Positions 46,139 through 57,006 of a stretch of DNA of 64,000 bases are shown in pieces. Under the pieces are notes generated by a model that saw nothing but the letters and a program-made list of their open reading frames with translations, was not told the origin of the DNA and did not search any database. This DNA is from Linnemannia schmuckeri. Taxonomy: Eukaryota; Mortierellomycota; Mortierellomycetes; Mortierellales; Mortierellaceae. Within the stretch, counting starts at the first letter, position 1, and each line of letters starts with the position of its first letter. The stretch covers positions 2,046,001 to 2,110,000 of the forward strand of contig JANATG010000006.1 of NCBI GenBank assembly GCA_029449235.1, in the 5' to 3' direction. A program made the translations under genes and the position numbers.

Positions 46139-47918
46139 ATGTCGACGGCTTTCAGCAACGCATCCCAGTCGACAAAACTGGTCGTCGTGGCTGCCGCCGC
46201 CTCTGTCGCCACAGCCGCAATCCTCCTCGGATACCAAGGATCACAGCGCAAACAGCGCACAAGAAATCTCAAGGACGAACTTACGCGATCTATCGCCGCT
46301 GATATCAAGGCCCAAGGGGCGGCCAATTCTCAGTCGGTCTCATTATCACAGGCAACAGCAGCTACTCCATCTCAAGCAGCAAGGGCACCACAGGCGGACG
46401 AGAAGGCCGAGTTTGACGAAGAGTTAGTTCAGGAACAATTGGCCCGTAATATCGCCTTTCTCGGTGAAGAAGGTGTTCAGAAACTGCGCAACTCTTTTGT
46501 CGTCGTCGTCGGAGCAGGTAACCGTTTACCATTGTACTTGTATCTTTTAAATCTTTGTTCCATAGAGAAATTGACCTAACCATACTACTGAATGCATTGA
46601 CTGAAAACTAGGCGGCATTGGAAGTTGGGCGGCGAGCATGTTGATCAAGAGTGGAGTCGGCAAGATCCGGATTATCGACTTTGACCATGTTTCGTTGGTA
46701 GGATTGAACCAGCACGCGACAGTTACCAGGAATGATGTCGGCACACCCAAGGCGATTGCTATGAAGAAGGCCTTCAGGACCATCGCACCCTGGGTCCATG
46801 TCGACGCTAGAGTCGAGCGTCTGCAGGGAGACTCTGCCGCATCCCTTCTTTCAGGTATGGAGGAATGAGGCTATCTTCTTCACAACTGGGATGTAAGGTA
46901 CTATATGACTGGCCAAAGAGCTCACTTTGCACTGTTTTTTGCACTTTGATATTTTAGGCAACCCCGACTATGTAGTGGACTGCATTGGAGATCTTTCGAG
47001 CAAGCTGGATTTACTCAAGTACTGCTACGATAACAAGATTCCCGTTATGAGTTCCATGGGTGCTGGAGCAAAGGCTGACCCCTCCAGAGTGCAAATTAGC
47101 GACATCTCAGAGACCTTTGGTAAGTTATCATCTTTTTACTGTCTGAGTAATTCTTTGGTCCGTCACTACATATCTGATTGAAACGACAAAGCACCGATTC
47201 AAGTTGTAACGTCATTTCTTTCGACTCCTTTGCAGAGGATCCATTGGCGAGAGCAGTGCGTCGCAGACTGAAGAAGCTAGGAGTTGATACGGGAATCGAT
47301 GTCGTGTTTTCGTCCGAGAAGCCCTACCAAGCTAAACCACAACCAGCTGACAGCGTTAACAACAACAGCACATCACAGTATCACAGTCACGACGATGAGA
47401 AGAGTGGAGGTTACTCCCCGCTCCCCAACTTCTCCTCAGGATCAGCTCTGCCAGTGTTTGGACCCCTACCTGCAATGTTTGGAATGTCAATGGCAACATT
47501 TATCACCTGCAAGATCGCCGGCTGGGCGATGGACCCTCTCCCTAACAAGAACCGTACGGAGTTGTACCAAAGACTTCATCGGGATTTGAAGATCCAGGAG
47601 GAAGAACGTGCCGCAAGCCAAGGAAAGACAGTAACGGATATTCCATTGGACCGCCGGGATGTTGGATACATTGTCGAGGAGATTTTCCGAGGCGGCAAGA
47701 GTGGACTTTCGCAGAGTATGGATCGGATTGCGGTCTGTCGGTGGAAGCGCGAGGAGCCCTTGAGTGTGATAAATGCTGTAGTGTTGACTCAAAGGGAAAT
47801 GGAGAGACATATGGCGTTGCCTGCTGATGCAGATTTGGAGAAGATTTATGGAAAGGAGGCTGTTGCATTTGTTGAAGGGCTTTTTAGAGAGGAGGAGCAA
47901 ATCTGTCGACTTCGTTAA
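46139..47918 (+). CDS. TCD: tRNA threonylcarbamoyladenosine dehydratase (Tcd1/Tcd2, TcdA family)
   Basis: E1-like, ATP-dependent enzyme that cyclises t6A37 of ANN-decoding tRNAs to ct6A; the yeast enzymes sit on the mitochondrial outer membrane. Exons 46139..46517, 46612..46854, 46958..47119, 47236..47918 join to 488 aa. An N-terminal hydrophobic segment at about residues 13-31 (VVVAAAASVATAAILLGY) fits the known membrane anchor. The E1-like domain follows: LARNIAFLGEEGVQKL, then FVVVVGAGGIGSWAASM, RIIDFDHVSLVGLNQHATV, GTPKAIAMKKAF, DYVVDCIGDLSSKLDLL, IPVMSSMGAGAKADPSRV and DPLARAVRRRLKKLGVD. A second hydrophobic patch around PVFGPLPAMFGMSMATFITCKIAG is also typical. Whether it is the Tcd1 or Tcd2 orthologue cannot be decided here. 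Confidence 0.9.
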
Positions 47919-48559
47919 AGTTTCTGGCTATAATATATATTCACCTCGTATCCTACCATTTATTGTGGATGTGTGTTGTTTTGTGTTCTGAATCTTCATT
48001 CCTTCAAAGATAGAGGGGTGACAGTGTCGGTGACTTTCTCGCGGTTATCATTTTTTAAAAAAAAAAAAAAAAATGGCACAAAGATAAAAAAAAAAAGGGA
48101 AGGCTGTCCACCCTCTCACTTTTTCTCTTTTTGTTCGTCATCCTCCCCACCAACTCATACACTTTGCTTGATCTCAGCCCCAGCCTTTTTCTCTGCACCC
48201 AGCTTCTTCTGAAGGCATAGTTATGGTACATTTGTCTTTTTACTTTATTCATGAAACACGAACAAAGGAGACATCTACGATATGATGGGTGAGAATAAGA
48301 TATGCAATATACTTTGAGAAAAAAAAAATAGATGTTAGATTACCCTTGCTTGCTTGCCTGCTTGCTTGCTTGCTTGTCGGAAGGACGCCTTGGCGGCGCA
48401 CAGACACACGCTGGCTGTCATTGCTCACTTCATGTGCAAGTTGAAGTTGTGCAGACCAAGAACTATCAAATGCAGAACATAAAAAGGACAATATGTCAGC
48501 ACCCACACGAATGATATATACCATGACACACACACGATCATTAGGTCATAGAACACAAA
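47919..48559. other. Convergent intergenic region with a (CTTG)n microsatellite
   Basis: 3' flanks of the tRNA dehydratase and ADE4 genes. A (CTTG)n tract with one CCTG variant spans about 48351-48378, and an A-run lies at 48058-48073. No gene recognised. Confidence 0.55.
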
Positions 48560-51383
48560 CTAGAAACATGGCTCGTTGTTACCCTCGGGGCTCTGGAGAT
48601 CCTCAGTCGACTTCTTGTCATCTGCTCTCAAGTTCTCCAAATGCTTCAAGTAGGCAGCATCGACACGGCCAGTGACATATTTGCCGTCAAACACCGATGA
48701 ATCCCACGACTTGATACTTGGATTGAACTTGTTGCACGACGCAACCAACCCATCCAAGCTCTACAATATAGGAATAAACAGCACAAGAGACGAGACGACA
48801 TAGTTGTCAGTTTCTTGCGAACACATAAATCAGGGCTTCAGTAAGCAACAATTCAAGTGTTCAACTCACCTGGAAGAAGACGCGGTCTGCGCCAAGGGCC
48901 GTGGCAATCTCATCTTCAGTCTTGTTGAAAGCGACCAGCTCATGGGGGGAGGGCATGTCGATACCATAGACGTTGGGGTAACGAATCGCAGGTGCGCACG
49001 AGGCAAGATACACCTTCTTGGCGCCAGCCTCACGAGCCATCTGAACAATCTCCTTTGACGTCGTTCCGCGAACAATTGAATCTATTACCACATATCAACA
49101 ATCACGAGGTAGTGTTAGCTAAGTGGAGAACTGAGGATCTGCTTCACAGATCCGAAGCCTTCCAGCATTACGAGTACAAAAGCGCGAAAGTGAAAACGTA
49201 CCATCGACGATCAAGACGTTCTTTCCGGCAAACTCAAGGGACATGGCGTTGAATTTACGACGAACAGTCTTCTTGCGCAAAGCCTGGCCAGGCATGATGA
49301 AAGTGCGTCCAATATATCGGTTCTTGATGAACCCTTCGCGGTATGTAATGTCCAGCTTGTACGCCGTCTGAAGTGCAGCCACACGACTCGTATCAGGGAC
49401 CTGTAAACAATATAGATATAAGATTGTAAGTGAGTATACGGTGATGCGGACAAGGCTATACACATCACAATCTTCAATAAAGAACAGCCCTGCAGACTTA
49501 CAGGAATAATGACATCGATGTCCATATCAGCTCCCAACTTGCGCGCAACCTCATCCGCAAGAGCTTCGCCCATCGCCAAGCGGCACTTGTAGACCGAGAT
49601 GCCATCGATGATCGAGTCTGGACGAGAAAAGTAGACGTATTCAAAGATACAAGGAGTGAAGTTGGCGTTGGGGACCAGTTCCCGACGAGTCACCGTCCTG
49701 TTCTTGTTGACAATCACAGCCTCACCAGGCTTGAGATCCTCGAAATCCGAAAAACTGCACCCATCACAGACAACACTCTCCGATGCAAACATGTAGTCCA
49801 TTCCGCAACTGGGGCTCTGTGACTGACGCTTTGCGAATCCAATAGGGCGAATGCCGTTGGGGTCGCGGAAACCAATAATACCGAATCCTAGCGGCAAAAA
49901 AATATGACCTTGTACGTTAGATCTCCTTTCGACCACATTGTCATGTACCCATGGTCCGGATTAGACAACGAAGGCCTCAAGCCCCTGTGGTTAACTCACC
50001 GGCGATCATGGCAACACAGGCGTAACCACCATGGCAGACGTCAAAGATACCCTTGATGGCAGTGAAGATGTCCTCCTCGTTGATACGGGACTTGCCCGTC
50101 TTTTGGAGGTTGTTGGCGAAAATGTTTAGCAGCAACTCCGAATCCGAATCTGTGTTAATATGTCGATGAGCATCCTGGTCTAAAAAATCGCGCAGCTCAC
50201 CCGCATTCACAAGGTTGCCGTTCTATTTTGATGTTAAGGAAGGGAGGGAATGTTTTGAAGAGAAAAGAACGTACAAGTGGGTGAAACGTAAGTGAAAAGG
50301 AGAGTTTTGTGTGGGAAAAAAGGGTGTGTGGTATTTGCTTCGCGGGTGTAATCGCGTCATAGTCCTGGGACAACTAAAAAGATCCGATAATTGACGGCGA
50401 TCTCATGAAACTGCATCCACTTTTAAATTTATTTTAGATAGCCATGCGTGAAAAAGAATGAGTAACAAAACTTACATGGGCAAAGGTGATACCGTAGGGG
50501 CTGTTGACGTAGAATGGCTGAGCCTCGGATGAGGACGAGGTGCCGGCAGTGGGATAGCGAACTATATGGTCATAATCATAGCCGAGCAAAGTAAAAAAGA
50601 GAACAGGTTGTCGGAGTATGAGTACAAACGTGTGTGAGATGGCGTAAAAGAAGAAAAAAAAATATGCAAAAACAGGAGGGTGAACGATGATTGTATTTTG
50701 GACTAGTGCCGTTGGGTTGGTTGAGAGAAGGACAGAAGGAAAGAAAGAAGGAGGGAGAGAGGGTTGGTAATCCTGTTTGCCCTCTTGATCCACCGCCTTC
50801 CCCATTCACTCCATTTTTCCCAAAGTTGTTACGCCGACCGACTGAAGAGGGTTGAACATTTTTTTGTCTACTTGTCTGGTCGGTTCAATCTCGGCGCCGA
50901 TTGGATGGGTGCTATCTCTTATGGGCAATAATTCAAAGCAAGTGGTGGGAAAAATACAAAATGAAAAGATGCATTACCGTGGCCGACACCCATGTTGCCG
51001 ACAAGCTGCTCAAGCTTGGGCTGGTCAAAGACATCGCGCACCATGCCGCTGCCTTTAATCTGGTAAAGGCGTCCCTTGTTTCCGCAGGTGATGATACCAG
51101 CAGCGTCCTAGTGAATAAGGTGGAGGTAGGGTGTCGGAATAATAAACATTCAAATAAACATTGCCAATTAGATAAGTGTTCCTGACAAAGAAATGAAGCG
51201 CTGTTGTTTGTCCTATTTGTTATCGAAGTTAAGCTGTTGGTGTCCTTGTAAAACTGTTGAGATTAGAGGAAGAAAAATAGAACTTGCCTGGCCACGATGC
51301 TGAAGCATACCGAGGCCCTCGAAGAGCTCAGGGCTGGCCATCTGGCTCTGATCAGCGAGGAGTAATGCAGTGATTCCACACAT
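48560..51383 (-). CDS. ADE4: Amidophosphoribosyltransferase (glutamine PRPP amidotransferase)
   Basis: First committed step of purine synthesis: makes phosphoribosylamine from PRPP and glutamine. Exons 51383..51288, 51107..50978, 50561..50476, 50222..50000, 49887..49502, 49400..49202, 49081..48870, 48760..48560 join to 510 aa, the usual fungal size. The protein starts MCGITALLL, with Cys2 as the N-terminal nucleophile after Met removal, then LQHRGQDAAGI, VRYPTAGTSSSSEAQPF, NGNLVNA and IGFRDPNGIRPIGF of the glutaminase domain. The PRPP-binding loop is IVDDSIVRGTTSKEIV, followed by KKVYLASCAPAIRYPNVYG and the catalytic-type YGIDMPSPHELVA. Intron 1 begins with GC (CAG|GCAAGT), a genuine-looking GC-AG intron. 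Leading neighbour on the other side diverges across 870 bp. Confidence 0.95.
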
Positions 51384-52256
51384 GGCTGGTTTTTTTTTCG
51401 AAGTTATAGGATGCGTGAGGAGGAGGGAACAGCAAGAAAGAGGGAGGAAGGGGACTCGGAGGGAGGAGTGAACAAGAAAAAGAGAAGAGAAGAGAAGAGA
51501 AGAAGAAGAGAGAAGAAGAGTAAAGGAAAGAGAAGGATAAGAAGTGTAGGTGACTCCTTCCCCGCATATTGAGACCTTCCTTTTTTGGACACACCCTAAG
51601 TGAAAGAAAAAAAAAGAGTCGGTACCTGAAGTAGGATACCATTCATCTGGACTCTGAACTCTGGACTCTGGACTATGGACTATGGACTCTAGCCTCGACT
51701 CTTATCTATTTCGTAGCTCTTTCTATTTTTCACTCAACTGCAAGACAAACAACATTTGAAGCTGCCATACCTGCTGTTTGAAGAAATAAAAGTAGCTGCT
51801 TTGATCCGTCGTTGTCGCGAGGTCAAAAAGGCCAAAAAAAAAAAAATGTCGAATCAACAAAACACACTGACCTCGAGCCTGTTTACACCGTCTGACCCCA
51901 AACCAGTCCAATAACTCTTCCTTTCTCAATCTTTTACCAGCCCCTGCCTCTTGTCAATAACACATGCGCACACCTTCAGATACATCCCCCTACTCCTTTC
52001 CAGGCACAAGACCACCACCAACCTCCCTTTGCCTCCGCATCTTCTCCTTTCTTCGCCCTTCAGGCACCAACTTTCAAAAAAAAGTTTGCTTTCGATTTTT
52101 TTCAGAAATGTAGCCAGTCACATATCACGTGATATTGTTGTTTCTTTTGGTCGTTTTTTTTTCTGTTTGTTGTTTGACGACTTGAAAGCAGAGCAGCAAG
52201 CATAGTCCAGTCCATCTCCAACTCCATCGCCAACGCACCCCACCTAATACTCAATC
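51384..52256. other. Divergent intergenic region, ADE4 and the Utp12-domain gene
   Basis: Promoters for two divergent genes. GA-rich on plus near 51480-51530. A 7-bp repeat (see 51648-51690) and a 13-A run around 51834-51846 are present. No gene recognised. Confidence 0.5.
51648..51690 (+). repeat. Seven-base minisatellite, consensus CTGGACT
   Basis: Six near-perfect copies of a 7-bp unit (CTGGACT, CTGAACT, CTGGACT twice, ATGGACT twice) followed by weaker ones, in the ADE4 upstream region. Period and phase are clear by eye. Confidence 0.85.
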
Positions 52257-53383
52257 ATGGTCAAGAAGTCAGCAGGAAAGCCAGCAGCGGCACCAGCAGC
52301 AACCAAGGCAACCAAAACCACCAAGAAGGCAGTCAAGTCCGCACCTATCGCCAAACCATCAATAACCGCAAAGGAGGATAGCGAGAGCGAGAGCGAGAGC
52401 GAGAGCGAGAGCGAGAGCGATAGCAGTGCCACCGAGGAAGAGGATAGTGATGTTGAGGGTCTGGGGGACAAGGAGGCAGAAGGCGGCCGTACTATGGAAG
52501 AGAAACTCCAGGACATGAACTCAAAGGCAAAATCATCATTATCTACTACATCACAACCTACCACAACATCGACAGCACCAGTACCATCAAGGACGACAGC
52601 ACCAACATCTACATCCGCAAACAAGTACACAACACCCAAAGCCAACGACCTGCAACAAACCCTCCTCCAGGCCCTGTACACCTCCGATGCTGCCCTTCTC
52701 GACGCCTGTCTTCACTTCTCTCACCCCGTTACAGCCCTCCGGAATACCATCCGCAGAGTCGCCACCGCCTACATCACACCGCTCCTCACAACCCTCCTCA
52801 ACCAGTACCAACAAAAACCCAACCAAAACGCCCATCTCATCGAATGGATCAAAGCCATCTTGTTGATCCACTCGAGTTTCTTGATGTCAAACCACGAGCT
52901 CGTCAAGAGGCTCTCCAACTTTTATGGAGCGATTGAGGCAAGAGTGCCCGTTTATCAGAAGGTGTTGAACTTGAACGGAAGACTGGATCTGATCATGAAC
53001 CAGATCGAGATGAGGAAGCAGTATGAGCAAGGCGAGGGCGAGGACGAGGTTGTTTATGTGGAGGATGAAGAGCAGCAGGTTGAAGAGGAGGATCTGGATC
53101 ACGCTGGAGCCATGGATGATGACGATGACGATGATCTTGTTGGAGAGACGGATGCCTTTGACGATGAGGAGGTAAAATACTATTGACATTTAATGGCTTT
53201 TTTTTAAACTTCAACGGATCATGCTATCTATGTTTCATTCATGGCAAAGAAAAACGATCTGAATAATTAACTCTATGATTCCCTCTTCATTCCATGAAAA
53301 CAACCTAGAACGGAGAAACGGACGAGGAGGAGCTCGAGTCCGACATGTCAGACGACGACGATGTTTCTGACGACGAAGAGTAA
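52257..53383 (+). CDS. Short Utp12/NUC189-domain protein, Utp5/WDR43-like C-terminal domain only
   Basis: Exons 52257..53171 and 53309..53383 join to 329 aa. N-terminus is Lys/Ala-rich (nucleolar-type basic tail), then a Ser/Glu repeat encoded by (GAGAGC)n, and a disordered Ser/Thr linker. From about residue 128 there is a helical domain (QTLLQALYTSDAALLDACL, HPVTALRNTIRRVA, HLIEWIKAILLIHSSFLM, LVKRLSNFYGAIEARVPVY, LNGRLDLIMNQIEMRK) that I recognise as the Utp12 (NUC189) domain of t-UTP/UTPA proteins such as Utp5/WDR43. The C-terminus is very acidic (DDDDDDD, ESDMSDDDDVSDDEE). Full-size Utp5 proteins carry N-terminal WD40 repeats, which are absent here. Likely nucleolar, acting in pre-18S rRNA transcription and processing. 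The start codon follows a CAATC leader, and no WD40-like exon is visible upstream. Confidence 0.75.
52380..52421 (+). repeat. (GAGAGC)n in-frame hexamer repeat
   Basis: Seven tandem units in the coding region of the Utp12-domain gene encode an alternating Ser-Glu stretch. Unit length of six keeps the frame on expansion or contraction. Confidence 0.85.
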
Positions 53384-53573
53384 ATTAGTCGTATGCGTTC
53401 TGTCCCCTCAGCCCAACAACCTCACACCAACATCATTTCATCTCAACTCAACTCATCCCATCCAACCATTTTTAGACGCTAAAATAAAGCATGCAGCATA
53501 TCAACTTTAAGAAATGATGGTTTATTTTGTCTAAAGTACACACAAGATGATATTTACAAGGTGGGAAAAATGA

Positions 53574-56500
53574 TCAATTGCTAGTAGGGCTGGAGGCCGT
53601 TGAGATGGAAACTGTGCCTTCGACATCGCGGTACCTACGTGCTGGCAACGAAGTGGGTGGCGTTGCCGTTGACGAATTGACCACCAAGCCCAGAGGGGCC
53701 TCCCCGGCAGACAAACCATCTGCCAAAAGCACAGATGACTCCATCACAGCTGGCGACGATGCTGTCGAAGAAGGCTCAAGAGCAAACTCGACTGACTTTC
53801 TCAACACAGGGCTCACAGTGCTCGTGCTGGTCGTAAGGGTGCTGCTGCTCGTTGCTGGATCACTCAGGCAGGTGTCAAGTGGTGGTGGGGTGGGCTCGGT
53901 GTCTCCCACAGTGACTTGTGTCGCCATCGTCTCGTCAACTCCATCCAACGGTCCACAACCAAAGCGAGAAGAGTAAGGGATCTCTGGCAGAGTGGGCGAC
54001 AAAGCCCAGTCGTACTTGATCTTGTTCATCATCACAGCCGGTGTGCTGCTTCGGTTCCCTGCTTGAGGCAATGAAGGGGGTGCAGCGGAGCTAGACAGCG
54101 GGTGGGTTCCCTTGGAGCTTGCATAACCCGAGGAAGACTCGTTCATACCGGATGTAGGTGTATGTCCTACGCCGCTTGATGCTTGATCATGTGGGACAGA
54201 GTATCCATCGCTATACACCTGCTGACTGTTCATGACCTGGCCTCCAACCTGTAAACTGGCCAATCGTTTCTGTCGGAAAGTTCCTCCGTGGGTTACACCA
54301 GCATCGCCCTTGTTCTTGGGAGCACGCTGCTTGAGGTCAGAGACGGATCGATCGCGGGTCAACTCTGGCCTGGATGTCGTAGTGGGAGTCGCCGATGGAG
54401 GCAGAATTGGTGGCAAGAGGGAGGCAATGGACTCGCTATGGCTGGAAACGCTGAAGGCAAGAACAGTGTCCTTTTCGTTCAAAGACGACTGCCGCTTCAG
54501 AACCGAAAAGAACGCGTCATGTCCAGGCGATGTCCTGCCAAGTACTTGACTGGAAGACCGTGTTGTCAGAACGTGAAGATTCTGTAGACTTGTCGACAGC
54601 GACCGGCCAGATAAGGAGCGCTTAATTCGTCTGAGTGCATGTCCAGGAGATGCTTCTGTATTGGTGGAGTGTCGTAGTCGGCGATGATGTGCGGTGCGCT
54701 GAGGAGGCGCGTCATCCAGTATCAAAACACCAGCGGCCACTATTGTATTGAATAAAACACCAATAAAAATGCCAGTTAACAGTTTGTTCTTGAGGCATAA
54801 TCAAAGGTAAGGTTAAATATTAAAAAGAAAGGAAATAGAGTATCGAAAAAATGCCTACCAGAAACACGACGGCCGGGAGGTAGATGTGAGAGCAAGGGTG
54901 AGCTGGGACGTCGGACCAAACTGGGATCCTCAAGCGGGTCGACAGCTAGATAGGGATCGTAGCCAAACTGTTGGTTTGATTTTTGGAGCTCTACCCAGTG
55001 CACACGGTTGTCGGCGAGTGTCGTCAAAAGAGGCGAGGCATCGGGCAGGAGTTCGACAAAGGCTTCAAAGTACGGTTGGACAACAAAGTCACTAAAGCCA
55101 AGCGAGATCTGAGGCTGATTGTGCTGGTCACGATCCATGTTGGGCGAGACGGGTAAATGCTGAGCCTTCTCGATATCACCCTGACGGAAAAACTCTTGGA
55201 CCACCAGATCAGACCATCTCTTGCAGATAGTCCAGGGCTTGACGGCGTTCGAGACGTCGGCGGCGTGCAGCAAGCAGTTACATAGACTCTGTCTCTGCTC
55301 TGCCGTAAGGTCATGAGCGGTGTATCCATCCAGACTGCGAGGTGAAGATGACGATCCTGAGCTAGAAGAGCCGCTGGACGAGGAGGAGCCGCAAGAGGAT
55401 GATCGTTTGCGTTGCTCAGCTCCGTCCTGCTGCTCCTCTGTTGGCGATGCTGGCAAAGGTCCTGTTGATGTGCTGAGTGGGGATGCCATCGATACGGACT
55501 TTGTCTTGAACTGCCGTGTTTTCTCGTCTGCCCCTGTAAACTGAAGAGTAAACCGGGCTGCCGTCAGGACAGGGGTAGGTTCCTTTGGTTCAACTTCGTC
55601 TTCAAATTCTGAATCCGATTCCGAGTCGGCTTCTGAACCGCTGGACGACATGGGTGTTGAGGTCGCCTCGATCAGGTTGTTGAGGTTGTTGAGCATATCG
55701 TAATGGAAAGACATGTCTGTGGCGAGAATGGCCTTGACCATGGCTTCCCTCATCCCGCACTCTGTTGCGTGGTTTCCCTCTGGGAGGATGGCAGTGGGCG
55801 ACCGAGAGATGTTGCGAAAGATAGTGTGTTTGGTGACAAGGTCCATGGCGAGTGAGCAAGAGTACTTTTCCAGAACAGACTCTTCTCCGTACTTTTTGTA
55901 CAGGTCCGTCTTGGCATTGACCTGGAATAAGTTGTTGAGTCCTGGCTATCAAGGTGAAACACAGGAGTCAATTGAGTCAACTGTTTGGTATTTTGGGTTG
56001 GGGGAGAAATAGTGTGGGCAAAGTATTGGTGGCAACCACTTGTTGACTGTTTTTAAAAGAAGCAAGCAAGGGAACTTACATGGCCGATATCATGACAGAG
56101 ACCGGCAAGGAGCAAGGCAGCCATGTCGGGCTTGGACAGGTACTGTGAAGCTTGCATATCCTGAAGCATATGGTAGAGAACAGAGGTGACATCTGCGGCG
56201 TGGTAGAAGGAGTGATAGAAGGTGGCAAGATATCCGCGATCGACATCAATGATAAAGTCGAGCAACTCATCCTGCGTGATGCCTAGGCAGTCGACCAGCT
56301 CGAGCTTGACAAACATGCCAAGGATATAGCCATAGATCTCCGGTACCGTGTAGTCCCACACATTGAAATCTAGGTTCACAGGTTTAGATCGACCCGAAAC
56401 GAACCTAAGCAGGGCCTATAAGAGCGCGGGAAAAGAGGTAGAGATAGAGGTAAGTGTGAAAAAAGAAGAGAGAATGGAAGGTTGTTTTGTTTGTGAGCGA

Positions 56501-57006
56501 ACAGACGACAAAGAGCGCGAATTTTAAAGAGAGGAGAGAGAGATTAAGAGGTCAAATGAGGAGGAAAATAAGACGAAAAAAGTGAGGGGTCACCGTCCCC
56601 CGTTCTTTCTTCAGCCAGGAGGGGCCATTGACGGCAACGCGACCCAAGGCGGGACATTGATTTGCACTGACTGGTTGCAGTTGCGCTAACCATGAAAGGG
56701 GGTTTTATGAAGGGGGTGGCGATTGGTTCTTCTGTTATCATTTCTGTCGTTGTTGCTGTCGTTATTGTCGTAGGGTAGGCCAACGGCAGTTGTTGGTTCG
56801 GGCGTTTTATTTATTTATTTTTTTGATTCGTCATCGTAGGTTCTTCATTTCAACGGACATTGTGTTGTCACTTGGTCCTAGTTGTTGTTGCTGTCCAGTC
56901 CTGTCCTGATGAGTCCAAGTGGGAGTAGTAGTAAAAAGAAGAGACTTACACGTTCACAGGTGATTAGGTCCTGGGAGCTCAGTTGGCAGTGGCGAAGGAG
57001 AAGCAT
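53574..57006 (-). CDS. Class I cyclic-nucleotide phosphodiesterase (cAMP-type); 5' end provisional
   Basis: Hydrolyses cAMP/cGMP, ending PKA signalling. Exons called: 57006..56950, 56415..56080, 55945..54859, 54739..53574, joining to 881 aa. Metal-binding HD motifs are present: YHSFYHAADVTSVLYHML, LLLAGLCHDIGHPGLNN, EGNHATECGM and CNCLLHAADVSNAVKPW. Catalytic sequence continues with VVQEFFRQGDIEKA, FSDFVVQPYFEAFVELLP. Between ATDMSFHYDMLNNL and the LLHAADVSN motif sits an acidic/Ser-rich insert of about 140 residues absent from ordinary PDE domains. The C-terminal ~390 residues are Ser/Thr/Pro-rich and disordered. The first exon (MLLLRHCQLSSQDL) is provisional: frame continuity and a T-rich acceptor upstream suggest more 5' exons in the 57-62 kb stretch. 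Confidence 0.82.
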
